Source of the DNA: Stictocephala bisonia
Taxonomy: Eukaryota > Arthropoda > Insecta > Hemiptera > Membracidae
NCBI GenBank assembly: GCA_035578905.1
Contig: JAQJVL010000791.1
Location: 12,501 to 76,500 of the forward strand
Length of the DNA: 64,000 bases
Direction: 5' to 3'
Part shown: positions 35,415 to 48,856 of the stretch, piece by piece
Numbering within the stretch: the stretch's first letter is position 1
Layout of the letters: the number at the start of each line of letters is the position of its first letter
Notes under the pieces: generated by a model
What the model saw: the letters and a program-made list of their open reading frames with translations, nothing else
Database searches by the model: none
Told to the model about the DNA's origin: nothing
Position numbers and translations under genes: made by a program

Positions 35415-37986
35415 GCTTAGTTATTGTAATTTAGTTGGTCCGTATTTTAATTATTATAAAATGATAGTTTTGTTAGTCACAATGGCAAGAGAGAATCCTA
35501 TGTAGTTGCAGCTTTAATTATAAATTCAAAGTAACATATGGGCATCAGGTATATATATTCTACAACATCATTGGTTTATAAATAGATACACTCCGTTCCT
35601 CTCACCGTTTGAACGTGTGAAAGGAGTCAGCCATCTTCTCTCGGTCTCAATAGAGACACTCTTTTAAGTTCTCATAACAAACCCTCCCTACTTTGTGGCC
35701 TTTAACATTCCCAATATAATTGTTTGTTTTATTTATTAATTTGTACTCATTTCAACATTTAATATTTCTTTGATAAAACCCTCTAAATTTTGTGTAACCA
35801 AATCTTCTAGAACGTCGCCGGCTCGTCCCAGCTTCCACGTTTGACTGACCGCAGAACTGACTCTTTTTTAGTGAATTTTGTTTGTGTTTGTTGAGTAAGT
35901 CTCCTTTTAAGACAAAGTAAACTGCTGGTTGTAGTCTCGAAAAGATAAGATAACTTGGCTTTCTTTCACAAATATTGGTAAAAGAAAAAAACAGGTAAAA
36001 CAAAATGTTAATGTCAAAATAGAGAATGAAAAACATATGTGGTTATTTAAATCTTATTTAAACTCTAAGACAACAATCTTTTACATTAACATAAAGAAGA
36101 ATTGTCTTGAATCACAAACTACTTGAGTCCCTCCAAAATAGGGTTTTCCATACGAACTTTTTCTCAAGTTTTGTTAACTAAGAACAATTCTTTTGATTAG
36201 AATTAAAATACAGCTTTCATCAGGTCAATAAATTATATTATTGTTAATCCTAAAGATAATTCATACAACCTTTGACAAGACTTGTGGTAATACATTATTG
36301 GAGAATAAGTATTTTTCAACCGTATATAATTTGTTTTAAATAAAAGCAATATATTATAAGACTTGTCTCAACACTTAAAGTTAATTTAACACTCTTAAAA
36401 TCCAATGTCTGAATTTCTAACTTCATTCTAATCAGTAGAAACTGCTTGTTATCGTTAACGGAACTTTCTTAGTAGATGTAAAGTTTAATTACAATATGAA
36501 TTCATGAATATTTATTGAAAATAAGCTAACAGAACAACGAGTTTTTTGCTTTTTACAATTATAAAGCGCAATAACAAACTTAATAAAAACAAGTTGTTTT
36601 CATTAATTAAGCTCAGGTCCATGACATATCCACCACATTCTAACGAGTTATTTTTACCAACTGTATTAAATCGTACAATTATAAAGAATCATTGTTTATT
36701 TTCTTCATTGTTGCATTCATTATATATTACCTGACTTGTGTTGTTTACTAAATAGTGTTGCTATTACTAACCGAGAGAGCTGAGGTCTCTTTTCACTCGA
36801 GCGTTAAGAGTGATAGATCGAAAATATTTTTGAAATTTTTTATTAAATGAGTTAAGACTTCCCACAGGTAGTAAATGTGTCGTGTTAACGAAGGGCCTAT
36901 CTATACAGTACCTCGATATTAAAATAGTGGTTGGAACCATATATATCTATACCAATACAATATAAACCAATACAATCTATACCTATACAACTATACCAAT
37001 AATTTATGGACAAACGTTTTGAAGTAAACTAAACTTTTAATACAATTTTATGATTCACTCTTCACAATTGGAAGGTGGTGGACTTTTGCAATACAGTAAT
37101 ACAGACCCAACCGTATTATGATATATTATACGATGTGCAAAAAATCATGGACACTTCTATATTTACTAAACTATGACACCTAGGTCTAAGAAAGATTCTG
37201 ATGAAATACGATTTATGTTTTATGATCAATGCAAGTTTAAAAATGCAACATTCAACAATGAGGCAATTTACTCACTAAAACACTAAATTAACTAAGAATG
37301 GTGAAATATTCGAATACATTTTACTCATGTGTATATAAAAAGATAATTTAGGCAACTTATAAAACATACGAAGACATTATTACTCAAGCCTTATAAAAAC
37401 AACATTGTATAAAATATTATGTATATTTTTAAGAAATCGAAACTATCGTTTTGGTGAACACCAGTGGAAGAAAATCGAATGACTCAAGATTATTATTTTT
37501 GCAGTGCATGAGTGAAAAAGTGTACCTATTTGTGGAAGGGAATAATTTCAATAATCATACACCATCGATCTTATTTCGTCACTTTATTTTCGTGTCTTCT
37601 TTATTTACTATAATTGGGCCGATTTGAAAGCGTTCCGAGTGGTATATTTAGCGTATGTGGGGGTTCCAGCAGCAGAGGGGAAGTGCTGGGAGTGGAGACA
37701 ACGGACACAATCAGCTAGTGAAGTTAAGTGAATAAAACTGCTTCAATCAATAAAATATAGACATACTTTTGTAATAATCATTTTTGTAGTAAAATTGCAT
37801 TTTAAATTATAATCATATTTATATTGAATATTACGTTCTTGCTTGATCTTTAACGACTTATACAGTTAGAAAAGCACACATTATAAAATCGCATATGAAG
37901 TAATATGTAAATAAAACATTAATGCAATCAGGGATAAATACTATTTAAGTTTGAAGATAGGAAGTATTTAAAGTAAATTTTATATA

Positions 37987-38040
<54 letters not shown>

Positions 38041-39000
38041 AAATCAAATTACAATATAAACTCAACATAAATCGCTAATGAGAACAAACCACCATACACC
38101 AGCTGATTTCCCACTCCTATCAGAGCTCATTTCCCCCTTATGCCATGTTCCAGCTGTACTAGATTCCAGTTCCCTCAATGTTCCTTGCCCGCCAATGGTC
38201 ACCTAGCAAGATGACGTAATAGTTGGAGCTTCCTACTGCGTATCCATGACAACGAAATGTTAAAGTGGTCCAGTGGCACGTCGGTTCAGTGGTAGGAGAT
38301 GATTAATTTTCTGTCTCACCTCAATGACTATCTTTATCTCTCTCGCACAGGTTATTTAATTAGGTCACACGATAATAACTCTACCACGATAGCTCACGAT
38401 AATAATAAACCAGTTTTCTTAAGCCGACAGTAAAACAAATGTGAGATAACATTTACAGTAATCGTCATTTGTGTAACTATCATGTGCTAATTGGTTTGTT
38501 TTATAGTAAAAACAGATATTCTAATTTTATATCGGTTTTATAGCTAATTTTATTTCATACAATGATTATTTATTTTGTACAAGGATGCCATTATTTGTTG
38601 TTGTAGCTCCCTATCTCAAGATCGCGAGCCTTGAATTTATCATAACTCCCACGTTACCAAAACCAGTGAATACAATAGTGTTTGAACATATTCCTGAATT
38701 ATTCATGAGATATGTATGATTCCAGAAGGCTTTTGTGCCAAGGTAAACCAGTTGTGTATAGAAATACAATATGAATAGATAACAGAAAAAATATTAGTGC
38801 AACTTATATGTTCGGAGTAACTTCTACTGCGCCATTTAAGTGCAGGAACATTTACACGTTTGTTCATATACTTTATTCAGCTTGTGCGTATTCAAAGATG
38901 AGTATTAATGATTATTTGAGTGAAGGATGAGTATGAAGTGAAAATAAAACGAAAAACGTCTTTATTGTTACTACATGAACGATGTTAGGGCCGCAAAGCC
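35415..39000. other. Intergenic AT-rich stretch; (TA)n at 37981-38038
   Basis: No gene recognised. 37640-37690 (GGGGGTTCCAGCAGCAGAGG) has an inverted, diverged relative at about 50340-50385. 38090-38300 is a GC-richer unrecognised block. 36930-36995 is a run of imperfect ACCAATACAATCTAT units. Confidence 0.5.
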
Positions 39001-39004
39001 TTCT

Positions 39005-39330
39005 TTACAACTTAACCTCATCTAGTATCGATGACCTGTGTAGTATTGTTAGTAAATGAGTTCGAATTAGATCCACAAGGACCATTTATTAATAGATCAA
39101 TAGTCAAGGGGAACTAAGGTTCCTACAACTTTACGTGGAATCCGAACCACTTAGTATTGGTCTGATTTGCAATTCATTGATTAGCCTGATACTCAGTTCT
39201 CTTCTCAACTCAACACCTGGACCCTGAATACCACCCAACATGGACTGGGGTAACTTCTCTAGTAGTGTCCACGTCATTGGTAATCATTGAGCGGATGCCA
39301 TGTCGGTATTAAGAGGAACGAGCACACAAA
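39005..39330 (-). repeat. SINE-A copy 10
   Basis: AATAGATCAATAGTC, GTGGAATCCGAACCAC, CACCCAACATGGACTGGGG and CACGTCATTGGTAATCATTG in reverse order. Confidence 0.72.
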
Positions 39331-39944
39331 GATAGCTACGCATCGGCAAATGGACAATATGGCGTCAGTATAAAGTCACATGTTTGTTGTGTTTACGTTA
39401 TTTTGTAATGTTTATTTATTAATTTCGCCGATGCGCTGCCGTCGCTTTCTATCTCTCTTGCACTTTACACTGTCTCTCTCTAACCACAAGCATCATACTG
39501 CAATACTTTTCATTACTTTTTTATTTATATTTAATACTTAACAATCGAATTAACACCTGGCTAATTAATTTTAGATTATTATATGTTTAAAGAACGTAAT
39601 ATAAAAATTACAGACATTCTAAAATACTTTGAATTTTTTATTTAAAAAAAATAAATAATTGCGTATGGCACATAATTAACAACAACAAAAATGCCTGGCA
39701 ATAAAAAATTTATGTCTAGTGGATCTACCTAAAGGCAAAAAATCAAAAATTACACTTTAAAAAATTCTTTTAAAGTTAAGGATTTTTACCTGTGCAGGTA
39801 AGATGCGCACTAATAAACGCAACCACTACCGCCGGCCAGGTAACCCGAACTATAACCGAAAGAGCAAGAGAGACAGTATATCAAAAAACCAACTGTTCTA
39901 AAATTATTGTTTTTCAAACGTTGCTAGCTCCCGTACTATAGCTT

Positions 39945-40032
39945 GTAACAATGACTAGATTCACTCATCCACACTCATAACACGGATTCGAAAGCCAAAT
40001 TCGCCCATACCTTGACGATCTTAATAAGTTTT
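39945..40032 (+). repeat. SINE-A copy 11, tail fragment
   Basis: TAACAATGACTAGATTCAC through CATACCTTGACGATCTTAA. Confidence 0.6.
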
Positions 40033-40034
40033 AT

Positions 40035-42240
40035 TGAAAAAAATACAACTTGTTGGAGAACAAAGAGGTGTAATAATTTACCTAAACAATACAATTAAAT
40101 TATTACTTTCATCTCATGTAATATTCTACAATTTATTCACAAACCTTCTACCTTCTTTAGTACAATGACACTGCTCAAACAATGATATGTTGCAAAGAAT
40201 GGTCATATTATTGTTTCTTTGCTGTTTATCTACTATGAAAATATTTTAAGGAAAAGCAACCCCTGTTCTTTATAGTTTGAATATCAATTGTTTTTATGTG
40301 AAGCTCCTTTTCATGTATGCTTGTTTAGGGTTTCCTAAAAAAATAGCCTTTTGTTAATAGTGAAATTTATTTTACATAAAACAAAATCACAAATCGTATA
40401 ATTGTATTATAAATGCTGTTCAATGTGACACCCTCCTCCATCAATTCATACTTCAGACTAAAATAATTAACTAAGCAATTTATACAGTAGTTACTAGTAG
40501 TTAAAAACAGCTGTTTATAATGACTATGAAGTTATATATTTAGTTAATAAACTTCATACAAGTGAAAACCCCTAAACAAGTGTACATGAAAAAGTACTTT
40601 ACTCTTTTATTTTCAAACCGATTTTTAAAATTGAGGTATCTTTGAATTTTTTATTAAATTTACAAAATTAAAGTATTCAATACAAATAATGGGTTTAAAG
40701 TTATTCAACTTTTAACATTTCTTATGGTTGTCATTTTGAATTTGATAAAGATAATTTTGTTCCTTTTTTATTTTAAGCCATCCCTAACTAGGTTAGCAAA
40801 TATACCAAGTTTAAAATTACTAGCTCAAACCATGTTTGAGATATAATTTTTTAAATAAAAAACACATACAGACAGACAGACACTTAACAAGGCAAGATAG
40901 GCCACATGTTTAAAGGAACTTTTTTGTTTATTTTTATGTCTGCTATCATATCCTGAAGTTGTGCCAACCTCTCGTGAAAAACCCTGTATATGTATTTTTT
41001 CGTGTTTACAAATGTGACAAGATGAATAAATTTAAGTTTATATTTGTTTACTATTTCATTATTGTCGATTATTCAACTTTTAAACTGCTAGATAGCATCT
41101 CTATTCAAATGAAAACCAATACCTAAAATGTTACATGGTATAAACATAGAGTTATTATTTACTTATAAATATTGTAAATTAATAAAATATTTGTGTGGCT
41201 CGCTTTTGATATGTTTTGTATTTTGTAGGCTTTTTAGATTTCTACGTAATGAATTTGGCAAGTGAGGTATATTATACTGTAAAGTTAGTTTTCCATAATT
41301 ATTACGGTGTCTTTGAGTGAAAAATGTTATCTGCCTTAAGTTATATTGTAGGTTGGATAATACTCTGTATTCCTCACCAAAGTAAAGTCTAGACATAGCT
41401 GTAGATTTAGCAAGAGAATCAAAATTCATTATACCCAATATTTTCAAAGGCAAACCCTTAAATTATATTTTTAGAATTCTGTTCCAAATAATTTTTCGTT
41501 GCTTTAGTATATTTTCAGAAGCAATGTAGTTATAAATATTCTGAACCAGGGAAAATATATTATATTTACCTCTTTGTTGTTATAGAGAAGAGGTAAAAAA
41601 AACATTCTCCTTGCAGGTGTACCAATATGTGAGTCTTATTTCAATAAAAATCTCTAAATATATGATGAACTTATATAATGTGTTAAATGGTGAATTATTG
41701 TTCATAATAAAAAACCACTTGTTCTTGTATCATTTTGATACAGCAACCAGTATACCAAACAACAAATTAAAAAAAATATACATCGTAGATGAAATTTAAT
41801 GCAGAAAGATTTGTAGAACAAAACAAATAGAAGGTTGAATTAGTTTAGAACCTAGTTCAACTTTCATATTCTAATACTATCATAAATGTTTAGCATATTC
41901 GAAAAAAAACAGTAAATGTATTCCTCGGATTGAGATTTACATTTATAAATATATCTTTAATGAATTCACCAAGGTCTAGTCCTTAGCTGTCTCATTCAAG
42001 GTTATTTAATTATAGAAACAGTATCCCACAGTGGGAAACAACGCATTTTAATTTATAATAAATTTTCATTACGAAGTTAATTGAATAAATGATTAAAGGA
42101 AACTTTATTTAAACATGCATTCGGACGTAACTTATACCTTTTGAGCAAATAGTTCAATGACATTTTTATTGCAATATTAGATTAATCATTGAATGTTACG
42201 CATTTTTAATGAATAATGAAACAAAACAAACATAAAAAAA
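40035..42240. other. AT-rich stretch with possible LINE remnant
   Basis: 40850-40910 has CATACAGACAGACAGAC, a common retroelement-tail motif. The minus frame 41163-41453 is listed separately. Otherwise nothing. Confidence 0.4.
41163..41453 (-). pseudogene. Possible LINE reverse-transcriptase C-terminal remnant
   Basis: The open frame contains YRVLSNLQYNLRQITFF then HRNNYGKLTLQYNIPHLPNS and ends in a short basic tail. The arrangement R-N-x-G...Y-x-I-P-x-L-x-N-x-L recalls the region after the thumb in non-LTR reverse transcriptases. No catalytic YADD box is present in this piece. Weak call: it may be a chance frame. Confidence 0.3.
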
Positions 42241-42243
42241 CAG

Positions 42244-42580
42244 AAATATTTTCCGTTAATTCTCTGATTTATGTTTGTTTCTATTAATTCACTACCACTT
42301 GATAAATATTCTACTGCTCTAAAAACTGTTCCCCAATCATTTTTACGTCCACTGTGGTATTCTTTATCCGCTAGGATCCGATATCACTGGCCTTATCTGA
42401 CCGCTTTCAAAGAACTTACACACGGAGAGGGCATTCGGCAGTAATTCAATCATTGGATTTACCAGTTTGTGATTAACTTTAGTTAATCTAAAGTTAACTA
42501 ACCTAACTGTAATTGCGATAAAAAAGTAGTAAAATGTAAGTAACGTAAGAAGTAGTGGTAGCAAACTAACGGAAAAGGCC
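42244..42580 (+). mobile_element. MITE-B copy 4
   Basis: Ends TTTTCCGTTAATTC and AACTAACGGAAAAGG. The interior contains ACTTACACACGGAGAG and a reduced GTTAACTAACCTAAC tract. Confidence 0.65.
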
Positions 42581-43354
42581 CATAAACAGTAATTCCAATA
42601 ACAACACTCAAAATGGAAAAAACTAATCTTGTATATAACGTGATTTTTAAGTCTACCCCTCTCCTATCTTTTCTTCATTATATATTTAAAGGGGTTTGTA
42701 ACCCCAACAATTATTATGCTTGTACAAACATTATTTTTTGTGACATTCAAAACGTTGGGAGCCATTTGATGTTCAAGATGTGGAGGTAAAATATAAAATT
42801 CTTAATTCGAAGCTGGTCATGTAACGTAACATTTAATATTGTAATCTTTTTCTAAAAACAATGGTGTAATCTAAACTAAAAAGTGTTGTACCGTTTTAGA
42901 GATACTCACTCGTTTAAGACGTAAGAGCCAGATTGGAAATTGTGAAAGAAGCTGGTAATGTGAAATATAGATAAATTTTGTCTTAGTTACTGAAGAGAAT
43001 GGTGCAATCAAAACTAAAATGGGTTTTCGGGTTTCGAGAATCTCTCAGTTGTAACTATTTAGAAGGCAACAAGAATGTTTTTTATCAAAAGTTTATTAGT
43101 CGCGTACCGTTTAATTTCAAATGGTGTAAGGAATACATAATAGCTTTTAATACTTTTTTTTCCATATATACATATATATATATATATATTTCAGAAAAAG
43201 GAGAATATTAAATTATATTACGTACCAGCTTCTGATTAAGAATTTTGATTTTCATCTCCATATCTTGGATGTCAAATGCTCCTAATGTTTTTTATTACAC
43301 AAATAAGAATGTTTGTAAAAGCATAATAAGTGGTGTGTTTAAAACCCCTTGACA

Positions 43355-43910
43355 TCTTACTATCATATACAAATCTAATGGCGTCATTATGTTTGTGTGT
43401 GCATTACTCAATCACGCAAAAACTACTGGACCCATTCAGCAGAAACTTTGCATGGACATTCTTAGGGTCTCTGGCTAACATATTGATATATCTTTATTTT
43501 GAAATTCTACTAGGGCACTGCCCCAGAGGTTCTAAGAAATAATAATGCAAGCCCTATGGCAATACCGAATTTACAATTAATTGTTTTTAATAGTTTCATT
43601 AATCAAATGTTGGAATAAACCAACAACTTAAATAGTTTTGAAGTAAATACCGTACCAAATCTAACCACACGTGTTTAAAGTAAAAGGAACCTGGACATTT
43701 TCTCAAAGGAAAATAAGAGTGTAAATATAGTTTATATAAGTCTGTTTTATAAAACTTTCTTTCTTAACTTTCTTGAATAGACACGATCATATTAAAAATT
43801 GCTTAAACAACCTAGAATTAACTTATTTCATCCATATTTTGTATTACTGAAAGCAATAAGCACAATATAAATCAACGTAAATCCCGTACGAAGGACGGGT
43901 ACTTTGCTAG
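43355..43910 (+). mobile_element. Non-autonomous Helitron (556 bp)
   Basis: Begins TCTTACTATCATATAC and ends with the hairpin CCCGTACGAAGGACGGG (43883-43899), then TACTTTG and CTAG. The 5' flank base is A (43354) and the 3' flank base T (43911), the Helitron A|T insertion rule, with no target duplication. The interior ACTCAATCACGCAAAAACTA and AAACTTTGCATGGACATTC is typical of insect Helitrons. No Rep/helicase gene. The two small frames inside are not genes. Confidence 0.85.
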
Positions 43911-44670
43911 TGTAGGGCTTATGATGAAAATAAAAAAAATAAAATAAAAACAAGGGGAGGGGGACAGACTTAAAAACCATATGACATACGACATTTTCAA
44001 AGTTTGTGTGAAAGTCTACCTATTTCAGTTGGACCCAAAGCTAATTAATTATTCACATCCTTGGAAATATCATCTTCTAATACAGTTCAGCTTGTGACTC
44101 GGGATTAGAGGGGAACCACTCAAAAACAAGTTGTTTTAATACCAGCTCATTTATCTTAATCAATAGAAGCTTAAATGTGAGTTCTAAAAATAGACTAAGA
44201 ATGTGTTTCCTGGATTATAATTACTGATTCGATTATTTAGTGAAATGTTATAGTAATATTAACTGTTCAATTGTGCTTAATAAATAAAAAATCGTAGTTT
44301 GATAACTATATTTATTTATTTTTAATTCCTTTCTAGCCCAATTTTTCAAAGGTTTTATACCTGCTGATATGAAAGAACTATAATGTTCAAACTATTTTTC
44401 ATATAATTTCATTTAACACCTAAAGACCACTAACTGATGATTTGTGTGCTTAAGGATGGTAATTAAATGAAAATAACAAATAAAATCGAATTGAATTGAA
44501 TCAAGTCGACTAGAATCAAATTGAAACAAATCAAATCTAACTGAACCAAATAAAACAAAATCAAATAATTTATTTCCATTCATCAAAGAAATTAAAATAG
44601 GCCTAAGAATTGACAAATTTTGTACACATTATAGAACAGTAAAATGAAATAAATTCTATATAGTTATATA

Positions 44671-46200
44671 CAGGATGTTCAGTAAAACTGTTTCAATGAT
44701 TTGGGATGTTATTTTAAACATAAAAATTAGCAAAAAACCTTATATGAAGGTACGTCCTAAAACCTTTAGTTTTCCGTTTATCTTTCTTTTTGTGTTTTTT
44801 TACATACAAATTCATACTTTTGCATCCACTGAAGATAGAACTGTGAAACTTCGTGATTGTACTACCCTGTATGAGTTCCATTTATAAAAAAAAAAAAATA
44901 ATAAATAAATCTTCATCAGATTCAAAATGGTGGACGTGTAATTTTTTCCATACGAAATATCTAAAAACTGACTGAAATTACAAACAAAATGCAATAATAA
45001 TGTTTTTTTTATTCAATCCTATTATAATATCCACAGTTTTTATTTCAACAAAATGGGATAAAAAACAGCTGAGTTATGCTGCAAAGCAATGTTTTATAGT
45101 ATTTACCAAAGGCTAGTGCTGTTTTAAATATGTTTGTACTTTGAACGGCTGATTTCATGTCAATCTGCTATTTCATATGAACAACCGTTTATTTATGCTA
45201 TTAATATTAGTTTTGGTTTTCATTTCAATTCAAGAGTTCATAATGAAATCGGTCGGACTGAGTTACTTTTTCTTTGGTGATTAAACCTTCCTGTCTCAGC
45301 AAGTCGTTGATGGACCTTTGTAAAAGTTGTATGACAAGGCATAACACAATTTGGAAAACGTTCCTGATACAGTTTTCTGGCTTGAGTACTACTACAAAGA
45401 GCCATGCCATACATCAAATGTATGTCTGCCATTTCTGAGTTGGTAAAGTTGTACATTACAAAATCAGCCATTATTTGTTAATAAAAGGAAACTATGAAAA
45501 TAATAAAAGATATCTGTGTCATAAGAAAATAAATTACAAACAATAACTAATTAAAATATTAACAATACAGTAAAGAAAAAACAGAAACACTCACAAAAAA
45601 CGTGGACATTACATTGTTCTTTTTGTTACTAATAAATAATGACAACAATAGAAACCAAACCTAATATTAATAACATAAATAAACAGCTGTTCATATGAAA
45701 TAGCAGATTGACATGAAATCAGCCGTTCAAAATACAAACATATTTAAAACCGCAATAGCCTTTTGTCAATGTTGAAAAACATTGTTTTACGTTTTGCAGC
45801 ATAACTCAGCTGGTTTTTATCCGTTTTTGTTGAAACAAACCCTGTTAATATTATAATAAGATTTACTAAAAACCAACAATATTGCATTTTGTTTGTAAAT
45901 TTAGTCAGTTTTTATATATTTCAGTTAGAAAAAAAATAAACGTCCGCCATTTTTAAATGGTTGAAGATTTATATTTTATATTCTTTCTATAAATATAAGT
46001 ACTATAGGGTAGCACAACTATGCTACTATGAAGTTTCACAATTGTACCTTCAGTGGATGCAAGGTATGAATATGCATGTAAAAAATACAGATAGACGGAA
46101 AACTAAAGATTTAGGACATACTTTCAATATAAAGGCTTTTGCTCATTTTACATGTATAATTACATCCCAAATTACTGAAACAGTTTTATTGAACACCCTG
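44671..46200. mobile_element. Mariner-like element with ~550-bp terminal inverted repeats
   Basis: The left arm (44671 to about 45222) and right arm (about 45651 to 46200) are reverse complements over their length: CAGGATGTTCAGTAAAAC on the left, GTTTTATTGAACACCCTG on the right. TA stands on both sides (44669-44670, 46201-46202), as for Tc1/mariner-type targets. The unique centre, about 430 bp, holds the small DUF4817-like frame. No DDE/DDD domain is present, so it is non-autonomous. Confidence 0.85.
45238..45471 (-). CDS. DUF4817-like helix-turn-helix peptide inside the mariner-like element (77 aa)
   Basis: Encoded in the unique centre of the long-inverted-repeat element, so transposon-derived rather than host. 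It reads NSEMADIHLMYGMALCSSTQ then ARKLYQERFPNCVMPCHTTF and VHQRLAETG. This is the N-terminal helix-turn-helix pattern (M-x-x-x-Y-G...A-x-x-L-Y-x-x-R-F-P...P-x-x-x-x-F-x-x-x-x-x-R-L-x-E-T-G) found in many insect transposon proteins and named DUF4817. It probably bound the element's ends. It ends about 15 residues past this domain, where a full protein would continue into a catalytic domain, so it is a truncated remnant. Internal deletion of an autonomous parent is the simplest explanation. Confidence 0.7.
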   Translation of the reverse strand: MADFVMYNFTNSEMADIHLMYGMALCSSTQARKLYQERFPNCVMPCHTTFTKVHQRLAETGRFNHQRKSNSVRPISL

Positions 46201-46766
46201 TATATATAAAAACTCCTCACAATAAAATACATGTGTCTTACACCCAAAACATAAAATAGCGCAATACTTAGTAAGCCTACAGATAAAATATTATAATTGA
46301 CATTATCTTAGTCTATGTATAAGTTACCATAATGGTATTTCGTAAATTAATAACCATGAAAGTGAATAAATAGGAATTTTTTATTTCAATACTTAAGCCT
46401 GGTCGTTAGCTCCCTTTGTCATTGGCACTTAGAGGCAAAATAATACTATTTGAACATTCCTTTCCCTACCAGCAGAAATGTATTTTATTTCTAGCACGAC
46501 GTTTGGAATAATTTTCTTTAAAAGCTCTTTTTTATCTGTAGCTCAGTATCACACTGTTATCATACAAACGTTTTATCAATATTTGTTTTCAAGTTTAAAA
46601 ACACTGACAACAATGTTTATTTTGCTTCCTGTTTGACGTAAACTATCAATGTTTGAATATTGATATTAGCTTTTAAAAAAGTTACAACTTTTAAGAAACC
46701 AGACTTACTGCTTCTCTCGTAAGGCATTTTTAACGTCATATCTGCATTATTTATAGAAACATCCTA

Positions 46767-46945
46767 TTAAAACATATTTCTGTTAACTTTTAGTTTAAGA
46801 GGTGACTGAGTATCAACTTTGATCTTCATGTGCTGTACCTTGTGGCCTAGATACTGGACACGTGCGGTGACGTTTAAGTCAATAAAGGTTGGGTAATGGA
46901 CAAGTTTCTCAACGCACTCCATACATGCGGCCCTGCACTTGCTCC
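46767..46945 (-). other. Unrecognised coding-like segment next to minisatellite M6
   Basis: The minus frame reads CRAACMECVEKLVHYPTFID then LNVTARVQYLGHKVQHMKIK, with higher GC and codon-like texture than its surroundings. CGTGCAG| at its 5' side and AAG|GTACAG within could be splice sites. The upstream part is cut by the minisatellite. I do not recognise the protein. It could be a captured exon, a pseudo-exon or chance. Confidence 0.25.
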
Positions 46946-46954
46946 TCCACTGCA

Positions 46955-47318
46955 CGTGTTTGGGTGGATGGTGGGTCAATACCACCGTACGTTTATGTGT
47001 GGGTGTCATAAGCACTGTAAGCACTGTATGGGTGGGCGGGTGTCATGATCACTACGTGTATAGGTGGGTGGATGGATCATAATACCACTGTCCATGTTTG
47101 GGTGGGCAGGTGGGTCATCACAACTAAGTGTATTGATGGACGGGTGGCTCATCACCAATGTACGTGATTGTGTGTGCAGGTGGATCATCAACAAGCGTGT
47201 ATGGGTGTGCGGGTTGGTATTCATCCCTATAAGTGTGGGTAGGCGGGTGGGTTATCAGTACGTATATGGGTGTGTCAGTGGCCATCACCGAACATGTACG
47301 AGTGGGTGATAATCTCAG
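46955..47318. repeat. Minisatellite locus M6
   Basis: About ten degenerate units based on GTGTATGGGTGGGCGGGT, e.g. CCATGTTTGGGTGGGCAGG. Both strands stay open by repetition; no gene. Confidence 0.78.
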
Positions 47319-47989
47319 TACATGTTTAAAGAAGGCTTTGTTATGGACATACATTGAAAGTAATTGATTAATAACGCAAATATAAATTGGTTCTGTGTGT
47401 TCATTTACATACTATTTTAATATTTATCACTCAACGTACTATGATTAAATAACGCATGAGTATCACCAACACACTTATAAAAAAAATTTGTTCCATTAAT
47501 CTGGAAAAATTTACATTTGAATTGACAAATGAATGCTAAACTTTAGGGGTTTTAGACGCTAAACTAAATTATAATTACAAAAAAATAATACGAAGCTATT
47601 TAACTGTTAATTAATTTTCTTATATTTTTTTAAAGCTTTATAGACGTTCTCAAATTTTTTCTGAATAAAAATCCATTGTATCCTTTGATAATTTCTCAAC
47701 TAACAATTTTGAGCTTTAAATGTAGAAAAAAATTACTTTACTCTCCTAAAACCCAACTTCTATAGTAATTCAAATATGCAGAATTAGACTTACCATTTAA
47801 GCTTACTTCAATAAACTACCTAGCAGTGTATTTTGTAGAGGGTGAAAGGATTTTGATAGCATGAAGCTTGTTACAACTACTTAAAGTGTTACTATTATAT
47901 GGTTTAAGAGTCTATACCATCAGACATTCGTGTAATGAGCTTAATTAATGATTTAATGTTAATGTAACTCATTTTATTTATTTATATAT

Positions 47990-48362
47990 TATACACTAGT
48001 AGTGCAGTGCTGTAACCCAGCTAATTGGGAACTCGGTGTCCGATCAATGGTTGCCATCAACGTAGACACCACTAGGGAAGTTTGCGGTATCCGTGATGGA
48101 TTGTAAACAATGTCTTGATGTTGTGTAGATAAGAGAAATGAGTATCAGACTTGCCAGTTAGCTGACAATCAGTCCAATACTATGTGGTTCAGATTCCACA
48201 TATAGTTGTAGGTCCCCAGCTATTGGGTATTGATAAATGGTGCTTTCAGAGCACAAGTTAACTCAGTAACTAGAGTAAACAAGTCAATGCACTCATCACC
48301 ATCACATGATCATTCATATTCACCTTAAATATGCACAAAGTTGAGTCGACGACTAATACTTG
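47990..48362 (+). repeat. SINE-A copy 12, near full length
   Basis: Starts CACTAGTAGTGCAGTGCTGT AACCCAGC, contains TATGTGGTTCAGATTCCA, and ends AGTTGAGTCGACGACTAATA. A good copy for defining the head. Confidence 0.78.
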
Positions 48363-48811
48363 AGAATTCATTACTAACTATTTGCACTTCATTACTATTT
48401 GAACTTCACTACTAACATCCCAGGATTCAATAACAGTGCGCTGCTGGGTCACCTTATCACCCCCAACAACATCGTAAGACGCGAAAGGGTTGACTTGATA
48501 CCGAAGGTAAACTCAGATATAGGAAAGAGAAGATGTGAGATTGATTTTGTCAAGTGTTGACCGAATAAAAATGCTGATCAATTTCCATTCTTGGAGAGTA
48601 TATATCGACAAATTAGAGGGGCTTGTTACTATACTGTTAGGACATGTATTTTTCATGTTTATCAAAAGGAAAAAAAGAAAGAAACAATATCTAATTGAAC
48701 AATATTTAACGTTTTATAAACGTATAAATGTTTTTGTAACGGCCAATATAGGCAATTATTAGTATATAATAGAATATAATAATTGTATAAATATATCAGT
48801 GGAAGCACAGT

Positions 48812-48856
<45 letters not shown>

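Noticed and set aside
46767..47354. Several frames on both strands across minisatellite M6
   Set aside because: Repeat read-through. Only the non-repetitive 46767-46945 part was kept, as a low-confidence orphan.
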